Shown in pieces: positions 35,401 to 47,690 of a DNA stretch of 64,000 bases. Source of the stretch: Ficedula albicollis (Eukaryota > Chordata > Aves > Passeriformes > Muscicapidae). The stretch is taken from the NCBI RefSeq assembly GCF_000247815.1, contig NC_021680.1, positions 744,001 through 808,000 on the forward strand. Direction: 5' to 3'. The position numbers and the translations under genes were made by a program. Below the pieces are notes generated by a model, which was not told the DNA's origin, made no database searches, and saw nothing but the letters and a program-made list of their open reading frames with translations. Every line of letters starts with the position of its first letter. Position 1 is the stretch's first letter.

Positions 35401-36534
35401 CAACAAGACAGAACAAGCAACCTGCTGCGAAGGGGTTTTAGTTTATAAAACCAATACCCAGGATTTCAGAACTAAATGAAAATCTGAGATAATCCCTCCC
35501 CAAATCCAGCCTGGGAAAAGCACTCTGGACAGATAAGTATCAAGTAACTTCTTAAAACACACTTTTTCCTTTTGTAAAAGCTTTCATCAAGTCAGAGCCA
35601 AAGGGAAATTACCCACAAGGCCTCATTCCTTGACATGACCCAGAGAATTCATGTTTTCCACTCTTAGAAAATGCATATTTTACCCAGGCAGGCTTCTCCA
35701 GGCTGGGCCTGCTTCTGCTTTGTTCAGCAATGACCCTTGCACCACTGCCAAACCCCAAGCATCCAAAATCAGGATATTAGTTGGAAAATAATGAGATTTC
35801 TGGAATACAAAACATTGGCTCCATTTTCCTCACCCTTAAAGATGATATCTGCCAGCTTCCCTCCACAGATTAGAAAGCAAAACAAAAAGCACTTAGATAA
35901 AAAAGAGTCTCATCTAATTGCCTGACTCCAGGAGATGAGTTTGAGGTAGAGACAGGGTCTGTCCCACAGAACCTGTCAGTATTTTGACAGCAAATAGTGC
36001 TCAGGTGGTGCCAGAAATAGATGACTGCCTCAAATGCACCGCTAAAGGCAAGACAAGCCAGTTACCCTGATTTCTTTACCCAGCTGGGGGTGAACTCCTG
36101 AGAAACAAGGGGGATTTCACAGGTTCCCTGTTCATTTCCACTGAGACAGGTGTTACACAAGCGTCCTCTGAGGAGTTGTAACTCCAGACCCTCACAATAC
36201 ATCTGCATTTCCATCCCTACTGCTAGAATGCTCTAAGGCCTCCAGGGTGTGTCAGACCCATGCTCTGTTTTAGGCCCAGTCCTAACAGGAGGAGAGCGAC
36301 TCAAGGATCTCAGTCCCTCCTTCCCTCAGGAGGTTGAGGGCTCCTACTCTGCTTTTCCAGCTGTTGGACAAAGCTTCCCTCTTCCTTCAACTCTTCAAAC
36401 CCTTCCTCCAATCTCCAGCCAGGCTGGCCTACAAGCAACCATATCAAATCCTCTCTTGTTCATGACTCTTAATTGCCATCCTGCTTCACAATTAATGCCT
36501 TAGCTTTGCTCTCCACACCCCCAAGTCAGGAGGG

Positions 36535-36945
36535 AGGAACAAGAGCAGTGAGGAGCAGCTGAGGGAGCTGAAGCTGTTTAACTGGGATCCCAGGGGGAAT
36601 CTTCTCACTCTCCACAATTCCCTGATAGGAGGCAGCTGCCAGGTAGGGGTCGGGCTCTGCCCCCAGGGAATAAGGATGGGACAAGAGGAAGCAGCCTCAA
36701 GCTGTGCCAAGGGAGGTGTAGATTGGATATTAGGAGAATTTTCTTCGCTGAAATGGTGTTCAAGCACTGGAACAGGCAAACCAGGAAAGTGGTGGAATCA
36801 CCATCCCTAGAATTGTTCAAAAAACCTGTGGGTATGGCACCAGGGGACATAGCTTAGTCCACAAGACATTTGAGGGCTTTGTACTGTTTGGTTAATGGTT
36901 GGACTTAATGATCTAAGAGGTCTTTTCCACTTTTTGTAATCACTG
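36535..36945 (+). mobile_element. CR1 LINE fragment, plus strand
   Basis: It can be followed for about 400 bases in the expected CR1 order: GAGGAGCAGCTGAGGGAGCT, CCAAGGGAGGTGTAGATTGG, ATATTAGGAGAATTTTCTTC, AAGCACTGGAACAGGCAAAC, AATGGTTGGACTTAATGATC. The 3' end (TCTTTTCCACTTTTTGTAAT) lacks clean octamers, so the tail has decayed. It is 5'-truncated and has no functional open frame. Confidence 0.88.
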
Positions 36946-37599
36946 TTGTGCAGAAGTCCAGCTCCTGAACTGCACTTGGATCCATACCATGTCCTCCATG
37001 CCAGTCCAGAAAAACCAATGACCATTCAACTGAGCAAATGCTTCAGGATTAGGTGCTGCCCTGTGAGAGACAAAGCCATGGGACAGTGCCCTTAAGATGT
37101 TACTACTCATTGAGGGCACCAAAAATAAGCGGGGCCTTAATAAAACATGAAGTCTGCTAATGGTTGTAAGGGGAAATTACAAAAAAGCAGAGTTAGGCAC
37201 GAGGAAAAACCAAGGACTTTGTTTCTTTCCCCATGGCTCCTCCACAGTTCTGTGAGAAGAACACTCCAGTGGACACAACCCCACCAATTTCACCATTAAT
37301 AGGCACAGTAAACCAGCCTGTGAATGGAGGAGCATCTGCAGGAGGGTTAATGAGCTCCAGCTCCTGCAAGCAGCAGGCATCTTTTGTCCTTTTACATTAG
37401 CTCACCCGAGCATCGCTGATCTGAGACACAGGTTCCTATGGCAGATGGCCTTATTAGTGTCCGTATGTGGTGACAAGGAGACCACCACAGGTGGCCCAGA
37501 CAGCAACCAAAGCACTTCACCCCACTTGCCCTAAAATAGGTTCAAGATCGGGCCAAGGGCAGCCAAGATCAGAGCACAGAAAAGATGTCATGTGCCAGT

Positions 37600-37975
37600 A
37601 GCCCAGGTTACCCTGCATGCCTCCCACACTGTTAAAGACCCAGCTGGAACGTGTTGTCCAGTTTGGGATGCTGATCTTCCAGGCAGTGTGAACAATTGGA
37701 GACAGTCCAAGAGAGACAGACAACAGTGACTGCAAATCTATAGGAGACAGTTGGCAAGGAGGGGTGGAAAGCATTTGTGATGCTCAGTCTAAGAGGATGG
37801 AAACATGGTTACAATCTTCAGACAAACAGAAAGAGAAGGGGAGGGGGAACTAAAAACCATCCACTTTTCCCCATCTGTGGAAAGGACAAGAAGTCCTGAG
37901 CTTAATTTAAAACAAGGAACCTTTCAGTCAAATATTAAAGAAAATTTTCCAAGTGCACCGACAGCAAAAGCATTA
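37600..37975 (+). mobile_element. Old, diverged CR1-type LINE fragment, plus strand
   Basis: Weaker but ordered similarity to the CR1 region upstream of the 3' end is visible: AGCTGGAACGTGTTGTCCAG, AACAATTGGAGACAGTCCAA, ATCTGTGGAAAGGACAAGAA, TCCTGAGCTTAATTTAAAAC, AATATTAAAGAAAATTTTCC. Divergence is clearly greater than in the neighbouring copies, suggesting an older subfamily. Boundaries are approximate. Confidence 0.65.
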
Positions 37976-39516
37976 GACAGTTGTCAGGACTCCATTGCTT
38001 GCCTCCAACATCTGCTGTTAAATTAAACCCTTTGGGCTACACTGCAGAAGACCCCATAACTCAGCCATGAGGCAGTCAAGAGAGTTACGAGCTCATTCTG
38101 CACTGTGACATGGGGAATGGATAGCCCAACGCCAGTGAAAAAGAAATTAATTTCCAGCCCATCATAAAAAACACCACAAAAACAAAAAGCCACACAGCAG
38201 CTGCTGCTTAGAGGGACCTTTAAAAACCCCTCCAGTGTGAAAAGGCCAGCGAGGGAGGGAGCGGGTGCAGCGGCTTCCAGGGCTGGCAGGAGCTGCTAAA
38301 TGGAGAGGAAAAATCCACAGCAAAGCTGGGCCTGCTAAGCTTGGTGGGAAACAGAAGAGAAGAGCAGAACAACAAAGCCTACCTGCTCTCTGCCAGGTGT
38401 CACACTGCCCTGCTGTGCCATTGGCAAGAGGGGCCTTGGGTCCTCACAGGACCTTCCAGGGCTTGGGGTGCTCTCTCCTCCAGCACACACAAGCCTCGCT
38501 CTGAGCTGGTGACTCTGTCCTTGATGTGCCTCCAGGTCAGGCCAATTCCATGTTGGAGCTCAGGACTGAGCCCCAAGACTGGCTCTAGCACCTGATGGAT
38601 TCCAAGGTACGGCAGGAGCACACGGTTGGGTGTTCTCAGCAGCCAGAAGAGGAAGAGTTTTGGGATGTCCTTGTTTTTGTCCATGTCCAAATAAATAAAA
38701 CAATACATACATTTATACATATCCAACCAAAGAAATCTCAAGTACAGAAGCTTTTCAAGCCCGAGGCCAAGCTGGGTACCCCCAAATTCTTCTGTACTTT
38801 ACTTGGAACATAAGAAAGAGTCCAGGATTTGCACCACCCTCCTTGGATTTGGATCCTAGCTGCCTGATGATCTCTTGTGTGAGTCAAAAATAGTCATTTT
38901 TCTGTCTGCCTCACCATGGGTCTGCCTTATTCCCAGCCAGATACACTGTCTGGAGCCAACTCCTGCATCATATCTTCAGATTCATCTAAGCCAAAAACTT
39001 CTTGTGCTCTGTGACCCAAATGTCCCTGAAATTCAGCTCTTTGTGTATTTTTGGTTGGACCTGGAATCCAGTGAGCTGAGAGATGCTTGGAGAAATCAAA
39101 CTCTGGCTAATTGCTTTAGTGCTCATCAGAAAACACAGCATGATGCAGATCCATGATAAAGCTTGGGTCTCCTGGAGAGTCCCCTAGTGATGTTTTGCAG
39201 GAGGTTTCACTCCAGATCGAGCCATTCCAGAATGACAGACTTGAATTTCAAACCCATAAAAATTCCTCCTGAGTTTCTCCTCCCACAATGACTAGTGCTT
39301 GTGTGAGGCTTGGCTCAGACCACCCCACTCGCTGTATTTGCAAGACTACATGCAGTCAAACTCAGCTCACATTTGAAGAAACTTCTGGACCTCTTCCACC
39401 ACTCCTTTTCTTGTGTGGAGCACAGAGACACCCGGAGACATGTTTGCAGTGAACTATTGTCCTCTGTACTCTGCATCCTGCTTTGTTTATAGAGACTTTG
39501 GGGAGATTTGTGGGCC
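37976..39516. other. Unassigned stretch
   Basis: No gene or repeat is recognised. A moderately CpG-containing patch near 38240-38290 (CCAGCGAGGGAGGGAGCGGG) is too small to interpret. Confidence 0.5.
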
Positions 39517-39904
39517 TGGTGATGAATTATAGGGAGGAAGACAAACATATTTTATTGTTCTGGGCAAGGAGTGCTGGAATCCTGCGGACATCTGGAGGAA
39601 TTATTTGCAGAAAATTAACACAGTTTGTCATTTGCATGATGAACTTCTGGATCTCAAATGAATGATGGGAAGAACCCGGTGGGAGATGCTCATTATCCCT
39701 GATGGAGTGAAGCCCCTTGACATGATGCTGAGGTCGCCATGATCTATGGACCTGCTGACTGACAACTCTGAGGGCTCTAGAACTGAGCACACGATATAAC
39801 TGGGGGTGTAAGCGATCTGCCACATTAAACACCGAGGCGTTAATAATTGTTGCTTTGCCTCTGAGTGCCGGAGTTTCGGATGCTCTCGTTCTGGCTGTCT
39901 CACA
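39517..39904 (+). mobile_element. Probable solo retroviral LTR
   Basis: This is a roughly 390-bp unit in LTR layout. It opens with TG and has a TATA-like box (GATATAA, 39793-39799), an ATTAAA polyadenylation signal (39824-39829), and a U5-like CpG-bearing part (GCTTTGCCTCTGAGTGCCGG) ending in CA at 39904. CpG density is higher than in the flanks, as expected of a fairly young insertion. The flanks offer an imperfect 5-bp target-site duplication (GGGCC against GGGCA), so the left edge is uncertain. No gag, pol or env sequence adjoins it, which suggests recombination to a solo LTR. The family is not certain. Confidence 0.5.
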
Positions 39905-41269
39905 GGGCACGCACCTTAACTCCTTACTGACTAATTCCAGAGGACACCAAAAGCTAACACACCTGCAGGTATCCAGGCAGACTCACAGATTAAAATTTCC
40001 AGGCTCTTTTGTTTCTTTCTTGATGTGCCTTTGGGGATCGTGCTCTCAGCAGCTCCCTGACAGATTCCCTACCTCTGCTTTGGTAGCAGTTACAAATCCC
40101 AGGTGGGGGCAGATGATGTGCCATTACCAGCCCTGCACTCAAATTCACAGCATGGCAGAGAAGTCCTCAAAGTTTTCTCAATACTCCAGCGCAGCACACC
40201 TCATCCTTCTGTATGCTAATATTTGCTCTTTGGGAGCTTCATTTTCCCTGCAGCTCTAACATGCTGTCTTGGAGAGCTGGGAACACTGCTTGCTAGCAGG
40301 GTGGCAGGGACCCAGAAGAAACCAAGGCTGAGAAATGTCATCTCACCTAGGACATGGCTCTTGATCTCTCAGCAGCTCAGCTTCTGCCTTTGAAAACATG
40401 AAATATTCTATGATCTGTTCCTGAGTTGTTGCTTGTAAGACTTCCGAGTGTTTCCCAAAGAAGGGGGTGAGTTCCCCTCTCCTTCCCAAGGAAAGAAAGT
40501 TGGGGTGCAGAAGGGATGGGAGGACTCTCCAGAGGAGCAGAGTGGATGCATCAGCTGTGGCAGCCTTATTAAAGGAAAGGCAAGGAAAGCAGAGGGCACG
40601 TGGATGCAGATTAAATTCACTGTCTCAAGTGCTTTTGTAAGCTCCTCCAAATTCATTTCCCAGTGCTTTCACCCCTGTCTCTAAGCAGAGAGAACAGCAT
40701 GCTCCTTCCTTACAGGGTGCTGGGAGGATGAATTCACAAACATTTTTGAGGCAAGAAAGCAGAATGTCTAATTGATGGAAGACATAGTGAAAACCCCAGA
40801 TGTTTTGGGCACCAGGACAACTCCACAATTGCCACACGAGGAGGAAAGCAAGGGAAGTCCTCTGCTGCTGACTGCAGCCTCCCTGGGAGCACAAGAGGGC
40901 AGTGATCTGAGGAAGGACAGCTACACTGACAGAATTCTCTGTGCAAAGGTGCTGCTGAAATATGCTGACACCCTTTCTTTAATCAAACGAAGTGCCACGC
41001 TGATTAACACAGGCAGAGGAATCCAGCCCCGTCCTTTCTGGAACACCTCGCGGCCACGATGTGCTGAGCAAGGGGATGGGGCAATGCAGGGAATGAGAAC
41101 AACCCATGGATTTGGGGCACACATGAGAGAGCCAGCCCAGTACCCACCAGTGCTCTGGGAACAACTGCAGCTCAGGGTATGGCTCTGCTCCAAGCTCTGT
41201 CCCTCCTTACTGGGACTGGAGCTGAGACAGGGAAGAAAAATGAGCATCTGAAAGTCCATATGAATAAGC

Positions 41270-41520
41270 TAATACTGCAGGGCTGTCAGTCATGTGCTAA
41301 TACCCTTAGCTAAAGAAACATATTGATCCTGATTGCCTGGAATTGCACTTGAAAAGGGCTGGGTGACATTTCCAAGGAGACACGAGCTACTTTCAAGTCA
41401 ATTAGCGGCATTGGAGGATTCATGCTGAGGGGACGCACTCACCTCCGAGGAATGCCAGGAGAGAATGAGAATTGAATTAAGCCTTTTCATACACCGAGAA
41501 ACAAATCCTTTAATGGCCTG
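41270..41520. promoter_or_regulatory. Candidate conserved non-coding or exonic block
   Basis: Complex sequence with retained CpGs (GACACGAGC, TTAGCGGCATTGG, GGGGACGCACTCACCTCCGA) and AT-rich cores (GTGCTAATACCC, AAGTCAATTAGCGG, GAATTGAATTAAGCC). It includes the splice-bounded minus-strand segment listed next. Composition is the only support. Confidence 0.3.
41443..41517 (-). CDS. Candidate 75-nt internal exon, unknown gene
   Basis: Seen: on the minus strand a consensus donor (CGGAG then GTGAGTGCG) follows a 75-nt segment whose acceptor side is GTCCTGTCAGCTGTTACAG. The segment is a multiple of three and open from its first base, starting AIKGFVSRCMKRLNSILILS and ending WHSSE. A second AG nine bases upstream offers a three-codon extension. 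I recognise no family. The hydrophobic LNSILILSW stretch is too short to be a confident membrane segment. Donor quality is excellent and acceptor quality moderate. Chance occurrence is quite possible in 64 kb. Confidence 0.22.
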
Positions 41521-43884
41521 TAACAGCTGACAGGACACCCAGGGTCGCCAAAAGCATGCTGGCAGCTGCTAGGTGAAGAAGTTTCCCCGTGATGAAGCTG
41601 AGACTGCAGAGCAGGCGAATCATGCGACAGGCCCAGGAGGGCAGGCAGAGCTCCACAGGGTAATCCTCTAAACAAGGGAACAGAGGGAAGCAAAGTTTGA
41701 GATCCATGTCAACAGTGCAAGTGAAGCTCTTCATTCCTCTCCAGGTACCTGAGTCCCTTGGGACTCAATGGGAATGCCACAGACAGCACATCTTACGTAC
41801 CACTGAGCGGCATGACCCTCGTGGAACAGGCACTTAAATGAAGTCTTTCGCCCTCTGCCTTCCCAAAAATATTCCTTACTCCTATGGATCCCAAAGCCTC
41901 CTTCAGAGCCTAGGACCCCAGGCAGGCTTGAAACCACCATAGCAAATCAAAAGGCAGAAAAATTAGCCTAACTCTGCAATCCCTCTGGGTTTTTTTGTAT
42001 TTGCAGTGCTCTGACCCATATTTAATTTCCATGGTTCCTTTTATGTTCTTACAAACATGAAGCTTGTACCTGAATTCAAGGCTTTCTGGACAGCTTTACA
42101 GAGATGATTTCCTGCTCTCTCACATCAACTGCAGTCATTCTGTCTAACAAGCCAGGGAGCAGTACCCTTCGATCCGTGTGCAGGAGGGAGTGAAAGCCTT
42201 CCCATCCACCGGCACGGTGGAAGTGACCCCACCACCTACAGACTGGCTGAGGCCTCAGAAATGAACAGGGGCCTGGAGTATTTGAATCTTCCTGAGTATG
42301 GCAGAGGAAAATGAAAACAGACAGAGAAGCCATCCCACATGTTTTCTCTGGCCTCAGTTCCGCAACCTCTCAGACACTGTGGGTTTCCCGGTGATAGCAT
42401 CCCCCAGCCATGAGCCCAAAGCCATCTTCAACATACCAGTGACATTCAGAGGGCTCAGAAATGCCACCATGTTCTTCTGAGTGTTGCCACAGCCCAGGGA
42501 AAACAGCCTTTTGTCTTTCCAAAGACAATTAGTTTAGCTAAGCCTAAAAGCCCAGTCATGTTCTCAAGCCCATCCTCATCCACACACCTACACCAGGGAT
42601 GCTGCACTAAGAGCTCTAATGGGACTAATCCTTCTATGCTGCAGCAGCACGAGTTTAATTGTGGCATTTTTTACCCATCCTCACCATGATGCAGGTTTTC
42701 CTAGTCCAGTACAAACCAAGATCCTTTTGGTGCTACCCTGGCTTTCTCCCCTCCCTTCTGCTACATTCCTAAACTGAATGATAGAGACAGACATCTCCAG
42801 TCCCAAAGGAATTCAAATGTTGTTCTTCTCAACTCAGCTGAAGAGAAGAGCCCATGTTTATAAAGCTGCAGGCTTCAAGCAGAATAAATGAATCTCTTAA
42901 TAACCCCTGCAGACAGAAGAGACATGGGAAATGGATCCTCCCATGGGTTTGCCATGGAGCGTCCCTTGAGTTTTTAACCAAGCACTTTCTCATCTGAGTT
43001 TCTTATATGGCCAGTGATTTTCCAGAGAGAAAATGAAATCAGAATTCTGACACATCTGAAGAGTCCTGCGGAGCCAGAGCCCCAGTTCTTTCAGTGACTA
43101 CAGTTCTTTCTCAGAACCACAAATGTCTATCCAAAGCACAGCCAAAAAGCTTAAGAAACCCATTTTTTTCACTAGAAAAACAGAGTGCAGGGTGTCACAA
43201 TCATTTTGCAAGGACTGTTAGGAGCCTGGATCTCAATTAAAGCTACCAGGGCTCAAAATAGCTTCTTGCAGTATTTGCAGCCTGAGACATAAAGCACAGG
43301 TCATATTACTGAAAGTACCTGAGAAACACAAAACGGCTGAGGCTCAGCATCAAAGTGACCCCTGCTTCAACACCCACTTCTTTTCTTCTGTGGAATATGG
43401 TTAAAAGCAACATATAACTACCATTTAATGCTGAAGAAGTTGGTCAGACCACACTGATGCTTACAAATAGAGAGCTGATGCACACAAATTATTTTTCCAA
43501 AGCTGTATGGTAAATCCAAAACATAACTGAGACTTAACCTCAGGTCTTCCAAACCCTCTTTCCCACCCCCAAATCATTGCACTTTGCTTTCTGCTTCCTA
43601 ATAAAAGCCAGATGAAGGGACATGGTATGGCTGCATGGACACACTCAGCAACCAGGGCTCTAGTGAGGAGTACAACCGAGAGGAGAATCCATTCCCACTG
43701 TGAGATGGGAAGAAAGCAGAGGGGCACAGCAGGGTGCTCCTGACAAGATGGGAAGGAAAGCAAAGGGGAGGTTTTTTTGTCTTTACTGTGAAGAGATGTT
43801 TGCATTTCCCTTATTAACAGCAAAGCTCAGCCCTAGCTAGAGAACAGCAGGAGAGGCTGAAAAACGGGGTCTTTTCAAAGCACC

Positions 43885-44090
43885 ATTTCTATATAAATAT
43901 CAAGCATGAGCTGCTGCCTGCGAAAGCAGCCCATTAGATTTCTGGGGTGCTCTCGCTCAGCCATACGGGAGGGCAAACTGATTAAGTGACCTTTTGTGGG
44001 TTTCAAACAAAGCAGCATCACCTCCCCAGCCACCAACAGCCCAGAAGACCCCATTAAGGGACTAAAATGTATAAGTCAAATTTGCCTCCA
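43885..44090. promoter_or_regulatory. Candidate conserved non-coding element
   Basis: This segment combines AT-rich and CpG-retaining strings (CTATATAAATATCAAGCATG, CTGCGAAAGCAGCCCATTAG, GCTCTCGCTCAGCCATACGG, AACTGATTAAGTGACC). It contains no repeat I know and no plausible coding frame. Low-confidence inference. Confidence 0.25.
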
Positions 44091-44705
44091 CAGATGGTGG
44101 GACAACCAGAGGGGATAGTTCTCACTTCCATGTCTGGAGGATCAAAATATTATCTGTATGGAGATGCCACCATATGTGCTGGCTTATTTGGTTATGCTTT
44201 AATAAAAGAGAAGTAGCTCCCTCTACTGCAGAGCACGACATGCAGGAAGGGGTGACCCAACCAGCCTCAGCCCCAGCAAGGAGTCTGCCACCATGCCAGT
44301 AGAGTCACAGATGCCTTAGGATGGGAATGGGGACAGACAGCGGTGCCAGAAGATGTGCTTGACAGGCAGGGTGATGAGCTGCTGGGTTAAAGGGTGGGTA
44401 GAAGGGGGAATGACCAGGTAGCCAAGAAAGCTGGAGGGATGGGAAAAGAGGAAGACTTCCATCAAGTCTTAAAGCTATTTGTTCTGGCCCCAGCTGCCAT
44501 TATGAATTTCTTCTGACCTTGGCAAAGATGATGCAAAATCCAACCCAGTAGGAAGTTGAAGGAGGACTCAGGTAATTTTTTTTTTTCACAGCCAGCTTCA
44601 ATTCTCATCAAATCCCAGTTCACCCCAGCAATCCCTATCACAGAAGTCTCAGCAAATCCAACAATCCCAGGAGTCCACACCCCTGACTGGGAAAGCACTT
44701 CAAAT

Positions 44706-44724
44706 ACACACACACACACACACA
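44706..44724. repeat. (AC)n microsatellite
   Basis: Nine to ten uninterrupted AC units, the commonest vertebrate dinucleotide type and likely polymorphic in length. Confidence 0.96.
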
Positions 44725-45854
44725 GAGCCCAGGGGGAGATCCTCCCTCTACCTTCTCATATCTAGACCCGAGGGCTCAGCTGTGTCTTCTTACATAGATA
44801 TTTTTTTACGGAGGCAGAGTTATTAAGCTTTATTAAAATAAAGGCTGTGATTCTCTCTGTCACATGCATCCATGACATGGGAGTTCAACGTGACATGTAT
44901 CACCACGAGGGCTACCAGCAAAATTGCAAGAACTAGTAACCAGAATACCCAGGTTCAGGCCAGAGGCAAAGAAAAGACACAATGTGAGGAGGGGCTGAAT
45001 ATCTTGTATTGCTCTCACGTGTGTCCTCAGGTCAGGTGGGGAGCACAGACAGTGAGGCAAAGCTGCAATGAAACAATGCTGGTCATGTTTCCTTTGCCCT
45101 GTGCCATTCATACTCTGAGGCTGTTACAGCTGCAGCCACGTGCTCCCCACACAGCCACAGACAGAAAGGATTTAATTCTCTCTAAAGCTAAATCTGTAAT
45201 CCAAAAACCTATGGATAAAAAACAGGGTTGGGAAAGGAAGCCATGGCCAGCTTTCACCACCCAAAAAAGTCTGCACGACTGCCTGGCTGCCAATAGGACA
45301 GAGATAACGATATTGAAGTGAATAAAATCAATTGTTCTGTAAGAGCTTTCTGGGACCATTAGTTAATTAAGTTGCCAACAGATAAAAGTCTATATAAAAA
45401 GCTCTGATCACCTTCAGCACCCAAGATTAAAGAGGGCTGGTGTCCACCCCCTGCCTACCTGCAAAATCCCAAACTGATCATTCTCTGGCTGCCCTCTTTC
45501 ACAGAGCAGCAAGAGTTAAAAAACAAATCCACACTTCTTCTGCAAAAGCAAAGGCACTGCCAAGCACGGGAACACCAGGGAGAAGGCAAGCACGCAGCCT
45601 GCAAGCTGCCCAGCTTTATTATTTCTTGAAACAAAGACATCTCTCCGTGCAAATGTGTTTCAGGAGGTTCAAGAGACGCAGCAACTGTCGTGGGTCCCTT
45701 TCAGACACATCCACCTTCCTTTTGGGACCATCACTGGGGAAACAATGAGCAACTTTTGGCTTTGCCCATCCCAGCTGTCCCTGGCCCCACTGCCCGTGGC
45801 CTCCTGCCATGGCGAGGGACACGTGCTGCCTAATTCCACCTCCACACAAACACA

Positions 45855-45898
45855 CTGAGGTCCCTTCCAAACCAAACTATTTTAGGATTCTATGATTC
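45855..45898 (+). mobile_element. CR1 LINE 3' terminus, plus strand (very short)
   Basis: CTGAGGTCCCTTCCAAACCA followed by AACTATTTTAGGATTCTATG and ATT is the last 45 or so bases of a CR1. The upstream part is either truncated or too decayed to follow. Confidence 0.78.
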
Positions 45899-47044
45899 CC
45901 CAGCCCACCAAAAGCAACATCCCAGCTTTCCCCTTAGATGTTGAATTGGCCTCATTCTCCCCCAAGGAACGGTGAACCTGCCCAATCCTTGCTGAGCTCC
46001 AGTGGCCCCAGCAGAGTTAAAATCAGACAGGCTCTTTCGAGCAAGTGCTCCCCTCCATAAGGTGAACTGAAAAGGAAAAAGGGATTTGGAAGCCCAAGAA
46101 CAGATGGGAACAAAGAGGGACTGTTCTATAAAGACCTTCAATAACAGGGTATTACGAAAACCACAGAGCATCATAGGCTTGGCAAACAGGAAAGTCAGAC
46201 TCCGATTACCTTTTTAAACACCCCTGAAGATGCTCCAGGACAAAGCATTGCTATCCTCAAACCCTGCCGTTCCAGAAGAAAGGGCTTCCTGGTGTACCTT
46301 TGACCTGCTGGTGACCCACAGAGTCCTTGTCACCACATTCCTACCCTCATATTTAAATCTCACTGAGAGCTGAAGTCAGAATTTATGTGGTTTACACACA
46401 TCTGCTGAGATGGGGAATATAATTTTTTTCCTGGCTCCCCATGTGAATTACAGCCCCCTCTGGGCAGTGCAGAATTTCTTTTGAAGAGGAGCTAGAAACA
46501 CTGCAGCACTTTCTGAACAGATAAAAGGGGAACTGTCAAATCCAGTAGCTCTGGAGAAGAGAGAGATTTCTGCTTCCCAGTGGCTGTTTGCAGCGCTCGT
46601 GCAGCCTGGCTGGGGTATCATTAACCACCGTGGTGCTCCAGCAAAGCCACCAGCACCACCCCATGATCCTGTTTGCCAGAGGAGCAGAACGTTACTCAAA
46701 CAGCATCTGGTTAACATCCAAATCCCAGGAAATTCATACACCCCTTGCTGCCATCCATGTTTTCTGAGGCTCTGATTCCTGACATGCTCAAGTCAGAGCT
46801 GGACTCTGTTTTTTCAGCTAGTTGGAAGGCAGCTGCTGGAAAGGCTGGAAAGACAAGCTCTGGGAAAAGACATGGGCACATCGCAGCACTTCCCTGAAGC
46901 ACAGCAGTGGGACTAGCTCCCAGTATATCACAACAGCGTGACATGGATGCAGCGCAGTGCGTGGCAATGTGACCCCTGGCAGGGTTGGTAGCACCCCAAA
47001 GCCAGCAATGAAACCTTAAGACAGAGCATAGCATCTTACCCTTT
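45899..47044. other. Unassigned stretch
   Basis: I see no gene, repeat or regulatory pattern that I can support in this stretch. Confidence 0.5.
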
Positions 47045-47235
47045 GTTTATCCCAATCTCCCAAGGCCTTCCAGCAATGTACAGCTCAGGAACAGCTTTCA
47101 TTACTTTGTTTAAACCCTTTCCAAACCCATTTAATCTTTAGCATCCACAGTATCCCATAGCAATGAGTTCCACAGTTTGCCTACACGGCATGGCAAGCAA
47201 TTTCTCCTCTTGAAGCACCCCCGAAGTAATTTCAC
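47045..47235. repeat. Degraded interspersed repeat, family uncertain
   Basis: The string CACAGTATCCCATAGCAATG, then AGTTCCACAGTTTGCCTACA, and the following CAAGCAATTTCTCCTCTTGA resemble a decayed repeat I associate with bird, turtle and crocodile genomes. I cannot name the family. It directly precedes an old CR1-type fragment and may be part of the same or a neighbouring old insertion. Confidence 0.4.
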
Positions 47236-47259
47236 TGCAGATGCAGAAAGAGATGAAAA

Positions 47260-47690
47260 AGCAGGGGGCAGTCTGGAGGAGAAGAAATTAAACCATCACA
47301 GCTTTAGGAAGAGCTGGCAAGGAAAGGTTAAATGAACTAGGTTCATTCAGCCTAGAAAAAAATAAAGGAGAAGACTAAGGCACAGAGGCATAACAATCTT
47401 CCAGTAGCTTGCAGGTTATTAAGACAGCAGTCGATTGTTCTCTGTGTTCAGTGGCACAAGAAGAAATAATTTAACTTGGAGCAAAGAAAGCTTAAGTTTA
47501 GACATCTTAAAAAAAAAAAAAAAGATTAAAAACTTTCTGCCTAGAACAGATACAAGGAAGTTGCAGAATTTTTCACTGGAGATGTCTATGGAAAGGTTAA
47601 ACAAACACCTGCGTGGAGGGGAAGGGCGTAATTGGTCTTGCCTCAATGCCACACACAGAGTAGATTATCTGCAGAAGCTCATTCCAGCCC
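47260..47690 (+). mobile_element. Old CR1-type LINE fragment, plus strand
   Basis: Ordered similarity to an old CR1 3' region is visible: TAGGTTCATTCAGCCTAGAA, AGGAGAAGACTAAGG, GCAAAGAAAGCTTAAGTTTA, AAACTTTCTGCCTAGAACAG, GAAAGGTTAAACAAACACCT. An A15 tract (47509-47523) has expanded inside it where the family normally has a short purine run. It is heavily diverged and non-coding. Confidence 0.65.

Larger units (their letters stand above)
34536..36534. other. Unassigned stretch around a candidate exon
   Basis: Apart from the AT-rich block at 35090-35400 and the exon candidate inside it, I see nothing. Small frames here are short and uninformative. Confidence 0.5.
39905..45854. other. Unassigned stretch with candidate conserved blocks
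   Basis: No gene is established. It contains candidate blocks at 41270-41520 and 43885-44090 and an AC microsatellite at 44706-44724 (listed separately). The open frame at 40772-41251 plus (159 codons) overlaps a minus-strand frame and has no domain. Confidence 0.5.

Noticed and set aside
36535..37975. Treating the two adjacent CR1 pieces as one element
   Set aside because: They differ clearly in divergence and subfamily character and are separated by about 650 unassigned bases, so they are better read as independent insertions.
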